A DNA stretch of 60,560 nucleotides from positions 1 through 60,560 of the forward strand of contig NZ_JAQSDC010000001.1 in assembly GCF_029945705.1 (NCBI RefSeq), given 5' to 3'. Both the position numbers and the translations under genes were made by a program. Shown here piece after piece: positions 1 to 9,596 of the stretch (position 1 is its first letter; every line of letters starts with the position of its first letter). The notes below the pieces were generated by a model, which saw only the letters and a list, made by a program, of their open reading frames with translations, had not been told where the DNA came from and searched no databases. The stretch is from Methylotenera sp. Its GTDB lineage: Bacteria > Pseudomonadota > Gammaproteobacteria > Burkholderiales > Methylophilaceae.

Positions 1-111
1 AAATAAAACAATGGGTTAAGAAACATATGGGCTAGTTATCTAGGACAGCCCCTTAATTAAATACAAGTGTAATGTGAATGAAATATTTGAAGAGGTGAAG
101 ATGAAGTGCTT

Positions 112-735
112 TTATATGCCACTTCTAAGATTTAAAGTTTCACGCGCATTTACAACACTAGATGCAACATCAATTAATTTAAGGTGTTTGCTGCGCGAGG
201 TATTTCGTAACAGCGCTAAAGCATCATCATGGTTCATATTGTGCTGATCCATCACAATGCCCACAGCCACACTGACTGCACGGTCAGCATCTAATGCGGT
301 TTGTAATTGCTGCTGCGCGTTGCGTAATGACTGAATATTATTGGCACTTGAAATTGCAGTTTCAACGGCAGGTATCAATTGAGAAATATCGACAGGCTTA
401 ACAAGATAACCCACAGCATCCGCAGCAGAAGCTTGCGCAATTATTTCCTGCTCACTGTAGGCCGTTAACAACATGAACGGTATTTGATTTAACTCCGCTA
501 GGCGCTTGGTTAACTCTAGCCCATTTCGATTTGGCATTCTCACATCTAAAATGACCATGTCTGGTCGTTCATTTTCATCCAGCCAAGTTTCCGCTTCATC
601 AACAGATTCAACGGCAACCACTTGGTAACCTGCTCGCGTAAGCCCGCTAGACAAGGTAGAAAGTACCAACCGATCATCATCTACTAGCAATATCGTACGC
701 GTGTGATAAAGACTATCAGATTTTAAAGACATCAT
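112..735 (-). CDS. ANTAR-domain response regulator
   Basis: This is a two-part regulator of the AmiR/NasT type. Residues 14-130 form a receiver domain with acidic residues D20-D21, the phospho-acceptor D64 in LDVRMP, T91 and K113. A short helical linker (about 131-148) leads to an ANTAR domain at about 150-200, an RNA-binding module that usually prevents transcription termination by stabilising a two-hairpin RNA. The start codon lies inside the 3' end of the sensor-kinase gene (20-bp overlap), so the two are probably translated together and form a cognate pair. No target RNA hairpin could be assigned in the window, so its regulon is unknown. Family call is firm; partner assignment is inference from overlap. 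Confidence 0.93.
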   Translation of the reverse strand: MMSLKSDSLYHTRTILLVDDDRLVLSTLSSGLTRAGYQVVAVESVDEAETWLDENERPDMVILDVRMPNRNGLELTKRLAELNQIPFMLLTAYSEQEIIAQASAADAVGYLVKPVDISQLIPAVETAISSANNIQSLRNAQQQLQTALDADRAVSVAVGIVMDQHNMNHDDALALLRNTSRSKHLKLIDVASSVVNARETLNLRSGI

Positions 736-3109
736 AATTCTCTAATTCCTCATTTTCTAAGACGACAATAGGTGATTCCAATTTAAATTTCACACAAACA
801 AGCTCACCACACTGCTCCCAAACCAATAATGCTCCCTTTTTGGGGAGTAGTGAAGCGACTAGTTGCAAACCTTTTCCTATCACAGCAAAGCTTAAAGCAT
901 TGAAATCCGCAGGCAATTGCCCATTATTAGAAATTGTTATCAGCACGCTACTAGTGATTGGTTCTAAACTCAATGAGATGTTAACACCTATAGTGGGGTC
1001 ACCATATTTAATTGCATTTGAAATCAATTCATTTAACACCAATGCCGTCGGTACCGCCTCAGACTCAGCAATGCGGCAAGGTTTCCAAAACTTGGGAATA
1101 TCGATCAGAATTGGTGTTCTATAGAGAGATTTATTGCTTGCTGCAATTTCCGCCACCAATTCACAAAGTCGCACTGTAGAAACTGAAGCCCTGCCTTGTA
1201 AACCATGGATGATTGAAATGGTATTGACTTGGCTAACGACCTCGTCGATCAAACCACTCAACTCAGGATAATCAATTGTAGAAACTCTTAACAGCCCAGC
1301 AACGCCTTGCAAGTTGTTTTTAATGCGATGGTGAACTTCGCTTACCAACAACTCTCTTTGGGCTATTTCATCAGCTAGTCGCTTTTGCTCTTGTAATTTG
1401 AGCTCAGTAATATCAACCACGGTGACATAAAAACCATCCACTTCACCATTAATATTAATATCTGGAATGTAACTGGTTAAAGTGTAACTGCCAGCTCCAT
1501 TAGCCTTGGTTAAAGTGCGTTCGAAAGCTTGCTTTTCACCTGCGATAGCTCCGCGGATATAGGGCTCATTCAGCGTAAATAATTGTTCGCCTAGTAAATC
1601 ACGAACGTGAGTACCAATAATCTCTTTTGGATCCTTGCCAAACCACTCAATATAGGCCTTGTTAGCAAACTTGCAACTTAAATCAGCATGCCAATAGGCC
1701 ACCAAAGCGGGCATTGCGTTGGTGATATGCGTGAGTAAATCGTTTGCTTTACTAATTTCATGATTGAGTAAATCACGGTCTATCTGATTTTGTTTTATTG
1801 CTGTGATTTCCTGAAATGCACCTACTAATCTAACGGCCTCTCCGTTTTCAATCACAGCACAGCCTTGGGTGCGAACCCAGATTTTTCTACCTTTTGCTGT
1901 TGTAAAAGGCAATTCTAAATCCCATGGAGTGCCATAAGTTGCACATTTTTCAATGGCCGAAATCATGGTTGGTCTTGCCTCTGGGGAATAAAAATCTATC
2001 AATTTTTCTAGCTCAGGAAGATTCGAGGGTTCTATTTCATGAATTCGGAAAACCTCACTCGTCCATTCGGCCTGCATGGTCTGAAGATTTAACTCCCAGC
2101 CACCAATATTTGCCATTTCATTAGTGCGTTGCAAGATGTCTGCTGTCTTAGCGAGCGACAACTCAAGTTGCTTACTCGCAGTGATGTCACGTGCAATTCC
2201 TAAATAACCAACCAATGTTTCATTATTATCATAGATGGCAGTTACTGTAAGGCTGGTTGGAATGCGTCTTCCATCTTTACTAATGAGCGTCCATTCATGT
2301 GCATTGGACTGACCATTTTTAGCGTTGATTACAAAAACTTCAAAGCCAAGTTTAATATTAACGCCTAAAGTGTTGCTGAACTCGGCGGCGCGCATTTCCA
2401 TCTCGTGAGTGTCATGCCATATTAATGGGGTCTCCCTACCGATTAACGCCTCTGCTTTATATCCAAGCATTTTTTCAGCACCCAAGCTAAAGCTGGTAAT
2501 AAGCCCATCAACATTGGTAGAAATGATGGATTCATCTGCACTTTGAATTAAAGCATCATAAAACAAAGCTTTCTTTGACAGCGCTTGATTTAGGTTTTTC
2601 AACGCCGATGATTGCAATTGAAATTCAATTTGAGAGACTGCTTGCCTTCCGAGCATTTGCAAAGATTCTCGCTGATTGGGACTTAAATGGCGTGGTTTCG
2701 AATCTATAACACATAGCATACCTAGACAAAACCCATGATGTGTGATGAGTGGAGCGCCAGCATAGAAACGAATATTTGGGTTAGCAATCACTAATGGGTG
2801 AAGTTTAAAGCGCTCATCTTCTTGTGCATTTGTGACTTCAAATAACGCTTTAGTCAAAAAGGCATCATTACAAAATAATTTATTGAGGTCTGCGTCAAAT
2901 ACTTTTAGCCCAACATGACTTTTTAAACATTGGCGGTTTTCATCGATGAGTGTCATCACTGCTATGGGCGTGCCGCATATCTGTGACGCCAGTTTCGTTA
3001 AGTCATCAAATATTTCTTGTGGGAGCGTATCTACAATTTTAACGAGATTGAGTGGGGCTAGCCCTTGAGTCTCATATTCAGGAGCTGTAGGTGTTTTCAC
3101 AATAAGCAA
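716..3109 (-). CDS. GAF/PAS sensor histidine kinase, HisKA_2 type
   Basis: This is a soluble sensor kinase of 797 residues with no evident membrane segment. A GAF domain (about 25-165) is followed by three PAS domains (about 180-312, 325-440, 455-572), then a HisKA_2 dimerisation domain with H594 in HHRIKNNLQ and a HATPase domain (about 680-780) with the N-box LVLNELISNAIKYG. PAS domains typically bind haem, flavin or small ligands; the ligand here is unknown. One oddity is that the adenine-contacting Asp of the G1 box (normally DNG) is Asn728. The gene overlaps the ANTAR regulator by 20 bp and lies 24 bp after the phospholipase D-like gene, so it may be part of a longer minus-strand transcript. 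Confidence 0.9.
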   Translation of the reverse strand: MLIVKTPTAPEYETQGLAPLNLVKIVDTLPQEIFDDLTKLASQICGTPIAVMTLIDENRQCLKSHVGLKVFDADLNKLFCNDAFLTKALFEVTNAQEDERFKLHPLVIANPNIRFYAGAPLITHHGFCLGMLCVIDSKPRHLSPNQRESLQMLGRQAVSQIEFQLQSSALKNLNQALSKKALFYDALIQSADESIISTNVDGLITSFSLGAEKMLGYKAEALIGRETPLIWHDTHEMEMRAAEFSNTLGVNIKLGFEVFVINAKNGQSNAHEWTLISKDGRRIPTSLTVTAIYDNNETLVGYLGIARDITASKQLELSLAKTADILQRTNEMANIGGWELNLQTMQAEWTSEVFRIHEIEPSNLPELEKLIDFYSPEARPTMISAIEKCATYGTPWDLELPFTTAKGRKIWVRTQGCAVIENGEAVRLVGAFQEITAIKQNQIDRDLLNHEISKANDLLTHITNAMPALVAYWHADLSCKFANKAYIEWFGKDPKEIIGTHVRDLLGEQLFTLNEPYIRGAIAGEKQAFERTLTKANGAGSYTLTSYIPDININGEVDGFYVTVVDITELKLQEQKRLADEIAQRELLVSEVHHRIKNNLQGVAGLLRVSTIDYPELSGLIDEVVSQVNTISIIHGLQGRASVSTVRLCELVAEIAASNKSLYRTPILIDIPKFWKPCRIAESEAVPTALVLNELISNAIKYGDPTIGVNISLSLEPITSSVLITISNNGQLPADFNALSFAVIGKGLQLVASLLPKKGALLVWEQCGELVCVKFKLESPIVVLENEELENYDVFKI

Positions 3110-3132
3110 TTCAAATGGGGATTTAAGTCGTA

Positions 3133-4629
3133 TTAAAGCAAAGGTTTAATCGGCGTTAATTGCAAAGCCATCACTTTTCTGCGTTTGGCCCCTGTCGCAA
3201 ATTGGTCGGGATTGTCAGTAGTGGCGCTCCAGCTGTTTTCTGGCTGCATGTCGGTTTCAATAGCGCTTTGCACACTTTGGGCTAAGGTTTCATTGTGCAC
3301 AATCACACCAACCTCGGTGTTTAGATTTTGTGAGCGCGGGTCAAAATTAAAGGTGCCAATAAAGACTGTTTTAGCGTCAACCACCATCGTTTTGGCGTGA
3401 ATCGCGAATACAGGCGGCTTGGCATCTTTAGGTAAAACACGTTGCACCAGTTTTTGTTTAACTTGTGGGTCAGGTTTATATTCATATACTTCAATACCCA
3501 TTTTGATGAGTTGATCGCGTTGATTTCTGTAACCGCTAAAGGCTTCTAAATTGTCTGTAGAAGCCATTGAGTTGGTATTGATACGGACTTTAACACCACG
3601 TTTAAGCGCGTCTTTAAACAGTTTTTTCGCTTGGCTAGACATGACTAGATAAGGCGATTGAATCACGATTTGCGTTTGCGCGTTTTCAACTAACTGCGCT
3701 AATTTTTGTGTGGTAACGCCACCGCCGCCCATGATGTATTTGTAATTGTTTTTACCTGGTGTATCGCTAATAAACTCAATGGGTGTCCAAATGATTTTCT
3801 CGGCAAGCTGAGCAAAAGCTTTGGGCATCTCAGTAATTGCCTTGTGATTTTCGGGGGTGAAGTTTTCAGCTGAGTTAGCGTAATCGTGAAGGTCGCTGTA
3901 GATTTTTTGAATTTCATCATCTTTTACGGTGACGTGCTTCTGCATGAGTCCTAAGCCATCATACAAATCTTCAACAGGCGCGCTAAGTGGGCTATGCCAA
4001 AACTTTTCGAAGCTGGCTTGCATATCTTTTGCCACATCGCCAAGTAATAAAGCATCGCGGTCACGAAAGTTATATTTTTGGTTATAGTCAAAATATTCAG
4101 CCGCCATATTGCGACCGCCCGTAATGGCAAGCTTGCCATCGACGATAAAGGTTTTATCGTGCATACGCTGATTAACCCCGCGAAAATTGACGGCGATATT
4201 CATCAAACGTTTGTAAAAAGGCGTGCCTACTGAGTGTTGTGGGTTGTAAATGTGGATTTCAACGTTTGGATGTTTAGCAAGTGCCAGTAAAGATTTATCA
4301 GGCGCATCTATTAATAAATCATCCACAATCACGCGTACTTTCACACCTCTATCAGCCGCGCGAAGTAGCGCTTCTGAGGCTAATATGCCAATGTTATCGG
4401 TACTCCAGATGAAGTATTGCACTTCAATGGTTTTCTCTGCGTGATCAGCCAGCCAAGCGCGGGCGAGTAGCGCATCTTCACCTTTATCAAGCACATAGAT
4501 GCCGCTTAGATTGGGGTGTAAGGTAATTTGATTGTCAATATAAGTCAGCTCAGGTGAAGCGATAGCGATTTGCGCAAAGCAAATAAACGAAACCGCTAGT
4601 GTTTTTAGCGCTAACTTAAAGTGAGTCAA
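3133..4629 (-). CDS. exported phospholipase D family protein
   Basis: This is a two-HKD phospholipase D superfamily enzyme. Residues 1-24 look like a signal peptide (hydrophobic stretch ending in IAIA-SPEL). The first catalytic motif is H157-x-K159-x4-D164, followed by GG; the second is H411-x-K413-x4-D418, followed by GTFNFDPRS. At 498 residues it matches cardiolipin synthase-like or periplasmic phosphodiesterase members. The usual two N-terminal transmembrane helices of ClsA are absent, so a periplasmic phosphatidyl transferase or hydrolase is more likely than a classical ClsA. The gene lies 28 bp behind the flavoprotein gene and ahead of the sensor kinase. The substrate cannot be read from sequence. 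Confidence 0.88.
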   Translation of the reverse strand: MTHFKLALKTLAVSFICFAQIAIASPELTYIDNQITLHPNLSGIYVLDKGEDALLARAWLADHAEKTIEVQYFIWSTDNIGILASEALLRAADRGVKVRVIVDDLLIDAPDKSLLALAKHPNVEIHIYNPQHSVGTPFYKRLMNIAVNFRGVNQRMHDKTFIVDGKLAITGGRNMAAEYFDYNQKYNFRDRDALLLGDVAKDMQASFEKFWHSPLSAPVEDLYDGLGLMQKHVTVKDDEIQKIYSDLHDYANSAENFTPENHKAITEMPKAFAQLAEKIIWTPIEFISDTPGKNNYKYIMGGGGVTTQKLAQLVENAQTQIVIQSPYLVMSSQAKKLFKDALKRGVKVRINTNSMASTDNLEAFSGYRNQRDQLIKMGIEVYEYKPDPQVKQKLVQRVLPKDAKPPVFAIHAKTMVVDAKTVFIGTFNFDPRSQNLNTEVGVIVHNETLAQSVQSAIETDMQPENSWSATTDNPDQFATGAKRRKVMALQLTPIKPLL

Positions 4630-4657
4630 TTGATGCTCCTTATTTTATTTCTAAGAC

Positions 4658-6265
4658 TTAACGACCTGCCATGCTTAGAGCCACAGCTTCAGCCGCTTTA
4701 ATGCCATCAACACCAGCGGAGAGAATGCCGCCAGCATAACCAGCGCCTTCGCCTGTAGGGTATAAGCCTTTAGTATTGATGCTTTGCATATTGTCGTCGT
4801 TGCGTTTAATACGAATCGGCGATGAGGTGCGTGTTTCAACACCTGTCAGTATGGCATCTGCCATATCGAAGCCTTTAATTTGTTTGGCAAATTGCGGTAT
4901 TGCTTCACGAATTGCCGTAATCACGTATTCAGGTAAAACGGTCTCTAAGTTTGTCAGATGCACGCCAGGTGTGTATGAAGGCGTGACTTCACCAAATTGA
5001 GTTGAGGGTTGATTGGCTAAAAAGTCACCGACTAATTGTCCTGGCGCTTGGTAGCTACTTCCGCCCAATAAATAAGCTTGGCTTTCCCATTTACGTTGTA
5101 ACTCCATACCCGCGAGTGGATGACCTGGATAATCGACTTCTGGTGTAATGCCCACTACGATACCCGCATTGGCATTGCGCTCGTTGCGTGAATATTGGCT
5201 CATGCCGTTGGTGACCACGCGCCCCTCTTCAGACGCGGCAGCTACTACGGTGCCGCCTGGGCACATACAGAAGCTATAAACACTGCGACCGTTACTTGCG
5301 TGGTGTACTAATTTGTAATCTGCGGCACCTAAAATTGGGTGCTGGGCGTTTGGGCCATGACGTGCCGCATCAATGAGCGATTGCGGATGCTCGATGCGAA
5401 AGCCGATAGAAAAAGGCTTAGCTTCAATATAAATACCGCGTTTATGTATCATTTCAAAAGTGTCACGCGCGCTGTGACCAACTGCTAGAATCAGATGGTT
5501 TGTAGCAATGCGCTCACCGCTAGCCAGCACCACCGCTTGCACTTGGTTGTCTGAAATTTCAATATCTTCGACCTTGCTTTGAAAGCGTATTTCACCGCCG
5601 AGGGCGATTATATTATTTCGCATATCTTCTACCATGCCGACTAATCGGAACGTACCAATGTGCGGATGGCTGACGTATAAAATTTCTTCTGGCGCACCTG
5701 CTTTAACGAATTCATGTAACACTTTGCGACCATAATGATTTGGGTCTTTAATCTGACTATATAACTTACCATCAGAGAAAGTCCCCGCGCCGCCTTCGCC
5801 GAACTGCACGTTAGACTCTGGATTAAGCTTAGACTTACGCCATAAATCCCACGTATCTTTGGTGCGTTCGCGCACGGCTTTGCCGCGTTCTAGCACGATA
5901 GGTTTAAAGCCAGATTGTGCCAAGATGAGCGCTGCAAAAAGGCCAGCAGGGCCTAGGCCAACAATCACAGGTCTTTCTGTCAGTGTTCCAGGTGCTTGTG
6001 CGACAAATTGATAAGAAGTATCTGGTGCAAGTTTTACGTGAGGGTCTTTACCTAACTTGGCTAACACTTTAGCCTCGCCGTTCACCGTGACATCAAGCGA
6101 ATAGACTAATAAAATCGCATTGGCTTTGCGTGCATCTATACCACGTTTGAAGATGGTATATTCGATTAAATCAGCCTTATTAATCGCCAGTTTTTTAACA
6201 ATGGCGGCGTTGATTTCGCTGGGTTGATGGTCAAGCGGTAATTTGATTTCAGTGATTCTAAGCAT
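4658..6265 (-). CDS. FAD-dependent dehydrogenase (COG2509-like)
   Basis: This 535-residue flavoprotein belongs to the uncharacterised FAD-dependent dehydrogenase group often labelled COG2509. The N-terminal 90 residues form the small alpha/beta domain typical of the group. The dinucleotide-binding motif GLGPAGLFAA lies near residue 103, with the acidic strand end VLERG about 25 residues later. Downstream signatures include QFGEGGAGTFSDGK and a C-terminal GEGAGYAGGILSAGVDG that closes the FAD site. The physiological substrate of this family is not known. It appears to be the first gene of the minus-strand run; the 149-bp divergent gap to nhaA should hold its promoter. Confidence 0.88.
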   Translation of the reverse strand: MLRITEIKLPLDHQPSEINAAIVKKLAINKADLIEYTIFKRGIDARKANAILLVYSLDVTVNGEAKVLAKLGKDPHVKLAPDTSYQFVAQAPGTLTERPVIVGLGPAGLFAALILAQSGFKPIVLERGKAVRERTKDTWDLWRKSKLNPESNVQFGEGGAGTFSDGKLYSQIKDPNHYGRKVLHEFVKAGAPEEILYVSHPHIGTFRLVGMVEDMRNNIIALGGEIRFQSKVEDIEISDNQVQAVVLASGERIATNHLILAVGHSARDTFEMIHKRGIYIEAKPFSIGFRIEHPQSLIDAARHGPNAQHPILGAADYKLVHHASNGRSVYSFCMCPGGTVVAAASEEGRVVTNGMSQYSRNERNANAGIVVGITPEVDYPGHPLAGMELQRKWESQAYLLGGSSYQAPGQLVGDFLANQPSTQFGEVTPSYTPGVHLTNLETVLPEYVITAIREAIPQFAKQIKGFDMADAILTGVETRTSSPIRIKRNDDNMQSINTKGLYPTGEGAGYAGGILSAGVDGIKAAEAVALSMAGR

Positions 6266-6414
6266 GTTTATTTGATTTGACCTGATTGGTATGTTTAGAT
6301 AGTGCTAATAACTTTAAATATCTGAATAGAAATATGTGTAATAGACTAGTTGTCGAATGATAACTGATGTTATAAAAGATTGCTTCCAAACATTAAAATT
6401 TTAAAGAGTGCCTG

Positions 6415-7602
6415 ATGAATAAAGCCTCAATCACACTGCCAATTAAACTGTCAAACACCTTCAATCGGTTTTTCGATTCAGAAAAATCCAGTGGCATTTT
6501 GCTGATAGTCTTTACGCTGGTTTCAATTCTGCTCGCTAACTCAGCCATTGGGCACGCGTATTTAGGTCTTTGGCAAGTCCATGTGGCAGGTTTAAGTCTA
6601 GAACATTGGATTAACGATGGCTTGATGACGATATTCTTTCTGCTGATTGGTTTAGAGCTAGAGCGCGAGATTTATGTCGGCGAGTTATCTAATTTCAAAA
6701 ATGCATTACTGCCAATTTTCGCTGCGGTGGGCGGCATGCTAGCCCCAGCGCTCATTCACTATTCACTTAACCAAGCAAGCCCGACACAAAACGGCATTGG
6801 CATTCCTATGGCAACGGATATTGCGTTTGCGCTAGGCGTGTTAGCGCTTTTAGGAAGCCGAATTCCAGCCTCGTTAAAAGTATTTGTTGTGGCTTTTGCC
6901 GTGATAGACGATTTAGGCGCAATCGTACTTATCGCGATTTTCTATACGGCTCAATTTTCTCTTAATTACTTGTTGGCGGCTTTATTGGTTTGGGCCGTGT
7001 TAATTTTGCTCAATCGACGTTTTCGAGTGATGTCTTTACTGCCTTACATGATTGGCGGCATTGTGATGTGGTTCTTGATGCTTAAATCAGGCATACATGC
7101 CACAGTGGCTGGCATTATGCTGGCCTTCGCCATTCCATTTTCTGTGAAAGATGACGATCAACAATCACCTTCGCACAAGCTAGAGCATTTTTTACACAAG
7201 CCAGTGGCGTTTATTATTTTGCCGATATTTGCTTTGGCAAACACTGGTATTACCATAGAAGCAGGTTGGATGAACGAATTGATGAGTACGAATAGCCTAG
7301 GCATCGGGCTGGGCTTGATAGTTGGTAAGCCATTAGGGGTGGGTTTATTTTGCTTCTTAGCGGTTATGGCAGGTATTTGTCGCTTGCCAAGCGACTTAAA
7401 ATGGCTGCATATAATTGGGGCAGGCATACTCGGTGGCATAGGATTTACCATGTCAATTTTTATCACCAACCTTGCTTTTCCTGCGAGTGTTGAAACCATC
7501 AATGCAGCTAAGATGGCGATTTTATTAGCTTCACTGTCAGCTGGTTTGCTAGGTTTTATTTGGTTTAAATTATTGACGAAAACCGCTGCTGTTAGCGATT
7601 AA
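6415..7602 (+). CDS. nhaA: Na+/H+ antiporter NhaA
   Basis: This inner-membrane antiporter exchanges internal sodium for external protons. The 395-residue length is close to that of E. coli NhaA. Key features are the ATDIAFALGVLALLG segment and the paired aspartates in FAVIDDLGAIVLIA, which form the ion-binding site, plus about twelve hydrophobic helices. The ATG at 6415 is preceded by AAAGAG, an acceptable ribosome binding site. It is transcribed alone, divergently from the flavoprotein gene, and converges on the CorC-like gene with only five bases between the stops. Confidence 0.96.
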   Translation: MNKASITLPIKLSNTFNRFFDSEKSSGILLIVFTLVSILLANSAIGHAYLGLWQVHVAGLSLEHWINDGLMTIFFLLIGLELEREIYVGELSNFKNALLPIFAAVGGMLAPALIHYSLNQASPTQNGIGIPMATDIAFALGVLALLGSRIPASLKVFVVAFAVIDDLGAIVLIAIFYTAQFSLNYLLAALLVWAVLILLNRRFRVMSLLPYMIGGIVMWFLMLKSGIHATVAGIMLAFAIPFSVKDDDQQSPSHKLEHFLHKPVAFIILPIFALANTGITIEAGWMNELMSTNSLGIGLGLIVGKPLGVGLFCFLAVMAGICRLPSDLKWLHIIGAGILGGIGFTMSIFITNLAFPASVETINAAKMAILLASLSAGLLGFIWFKLLTKTAAVSD

Positions 7603-7607
7603 GTGTT

Positions 7608-8930
7608 TTAGTGATGAGCAGGTTGCTCGTGTATCTGATTTTTTGGATAAACTCTAACCAATAAAATACGAGGTCCAATCATTTTTTTCACTACGACATC
7701 AAAAGCCGTGAACGCTACACGCTGACCTTCTTTAGGAATGTCCCCAAGTGCCCAAAGCACAAGTCCTGCGATGGTATCTGCATCTTCTGATTCAATATCA
7801 ATGCCCAAAGTGCGCTCTAAGGTATTAAGCGGCAAAGAGCCTTTGCCTAGCAGCGAGCCATCGTCTAATTTAGCCCATTCACTTTGTGATTGCCTGAATT
7901 CATCACGAATATCTCCAACTAATGCGGACAATAAGTTATCTAAGGTGATATAGCCAATTGGCGCTGCATCTTCATAGCCGACCACCGTGAAATGTGGTGC
8001 ACCTTTTTGCAGTTTTCTGAATAATGTCATGGCATGCGTGCTTGGCGGCACTTGTTCAATGGGCCGTGCGAGGCTTTTAATCTCGGTAAAGTCAGCATCT
8101 TTACGTAAAGCGACAAAAATGTCCTTAATGTGGATAATGCCAGTCACGATGCCATCGCCATTGACCAATGGATAACGGCTATAACGATGTTGTAAGATGC
8201 GATCCATATTTGCGTCAAACGAATCTTCTTCAAAAAGCGCTACTGCGTCGCTAAATGGATGCATTAAATCGGATACTTCTAACTCTCTAAAGTCGATCGC
8301 TTGCGCAAGCACTTTCCACTCATCATCGCTAAATTCATCACTGGCACGTGAGCTACGCAAAATTAATTTCAACTCTTCTGAAGAGTAATGTGAATCGTGA
8401 CCTGCTTTAGTTTTTAATTTTAGTGTGCTAATCACAATATTTGAGCTTTGGTTGAGTAGCCAAATAAGTGGAAACATCAGCCAATAAAAGGCATATAACG
8501 CAGGCGCTGTCCAAATGCCGACTCTTTCAGACATTCTAATCGCCAATGATTTTGGCGCCAGTTCGCCAAGCACAATGTGCAAATATGAAATGGTAAAAAA
8601 AGCAAAGATGAAGGCAATGCTGTGAATTAGCTTTTGACTAGAAACGCCAACATGCGCAAGTAAAGGTTCGATGAGTGCTGCAAAAGCAGGTTCACCTATC
8701 CAGCCTAGCCCGAGTGAAGATAATGTGATACCTAGCTGACAGGCCGATAAATAGGTGTCTAGATTGGCATGAACTTTGGCCAACATCCTGCCACGCCAGC
8801 CCAAGGTTTTTGCAATTGTGCGCACGCGCGTACTGCGAAGTTTAACTAAGCTAAATTCTGCAGCTACAAAAAAACCATTCAGTAATACTAATAGAAATGC
8901 GATAAAAATTAATAAAAAATGTGCGCTCAT
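7608..8930 (-). CDS. hemolysin/CorC family (CNNM + CBS) membrane protein
   Basis: This 440-residue protein has the architecture of the YtfL/CorB/CNNM group: an N-terminal transmembrane CNNM domain (about residues 1-195, four hydrophobic segments, first one at the extreme N-terminus), a CBS pair (about 215-340) and a C-terminal CorC_HlyC domain (about 350-430). Members are implicated in magnesium or cobalt efflux or in tolerance to polyamines; direct haemolysis is not expected. It follows hda by seven bases and is likely in the AI-2E permease–hda–corC transcript. The exact ion is unknown. Confidence 0.9.
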   Translation of the reverse strand: MSAHFLLIFIAFLLVLLNGFFVAAEFSLVKLRSTRVRTIAKTLGWRGRMLAKVHANLDTYLSACQLGITLSSLGLGWIGEPAFAALIEPLLAHVGVSSQKLIHSIAFIFAFFTISYLHIVLGELAPKSLAIRMSERVGIWTAPALYAFYWLMFPLIWLLNQSSNIVISTLKLKTKAGHDSHYSSEELKLILRSSRASDEFSDDEWKVLAQAIDFRELEVSDLMHPFSDAVALFEEDSFDANMDRILQHRYSRYPLVNGDGIVTGIIHIKDIFVALRKDADFTEIKSLARPIEQVPPSTHAMTLFRKLQKGAPHFTVVGYEDAAPIGYITLDNLLSALVGDIRDEFRQSQSEWAKLDDGSLLGKGSLPLNTLERTLGIDIESEDADTIAGLVLWALGDIPKEGQRVAFTAFDVVVKKMIGPRILLVRVYPKNQIHEQPAHH

Positions 8931-8937
8931 GTATGTC

Positions 8938-9549
8938 TTAGACTTCTAAATTCAGTTGTAGCAATTGTCGTAACATCGGAACCGTCACGGGCTTTTTAGT
9001 GGTAAGTGACCACTCATCCAAGGCGTCTAAAGTGGCCATTAATGTCGATAAATCGCGTCTGAGGTAACGTAAGCAGTAATCCACCACTTCAGTAGGCAAG
9101 CGGATACCACGTTCCGCCGCATGATTTTGTAGCGCCAATGCTTTTTCCGCATCGTTAAGTGGGTGTAGTTGATAAACCAAGCCCCAAGCCAAGCGGGTAG
9201 CTAAGTCGTCCCTAAGCCCCATTTGCGTTGGCGCATGTAAACCAGAGGTAATAAGCGTTCCGCCACTTTCTTTAAGTTGATTATAAGTGTTGAATAAGTC
9301 AATTTGCGCTTCATTATTCAGCAAGTGCACGTTGTCGACTACGCGCATACCTATAGACTCACAGGCCGATAGTAAATGGCTTTTGCCACTTCCAGCTTCA
9401 CCCCATAAGTAGATAAATGTTGACTGCGCAGTATTGGTAGCGACCGCATTTAAGCTGGCTAGTGCTTCGTCATTACGCCCAGCCATAAAATTAAGGAGCG
9501 TGGCCGGCGCCGCAGGCTTGATGTCGAGTAGCAATTGTTTCATTTGCAC
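8938..9549 (-). CDS. hda: DnaA regulatory inactivator Hda
   Basis: Hda is an AAA+ protein that binds the DNA-loaded sliding clamp and stimulates ATP hydrolysis by DnaA, preventing re-initiation. The N-terminus carries a clamp-binding hexapeptide, QLLLDI, followed by a Walker A motif GEAGSGKSH and a sensor/box VII region with TRLAWGLVYQL. At 203 residues it is a little shorter than the E. coli protein. The start could be the first or the third codon, since MQMKQ offers two methionines. It sits between a permease and a CorC-like gene; the AI-2E permease–hda order is common in Betaproteobacteria. Confidence 0.92.
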   Translation of the reverse strand: MQMKQLLLDIKPAAPATLLNFMAGRNDEALASLNAVATNTAQSTFIYLWGEAGSGKSHLLSACESIGMRVVDNVHLLNNEAQIDLFNTYNQLKESGGTLITSGLHAPTQMGLRDDLATRLAWGLVYQLHPLNDAEKALALQNHAAERGIRLPTEVVDYCLRYLRRDLSTLMATLDALDEWSLTTKKPVTVPMLRQLLQLNLEV

Positions 9550-9596
9550 AATATTGGTCGCGATGGTGGACTTAGGCTGTCGTTATTTGAGAGCGG

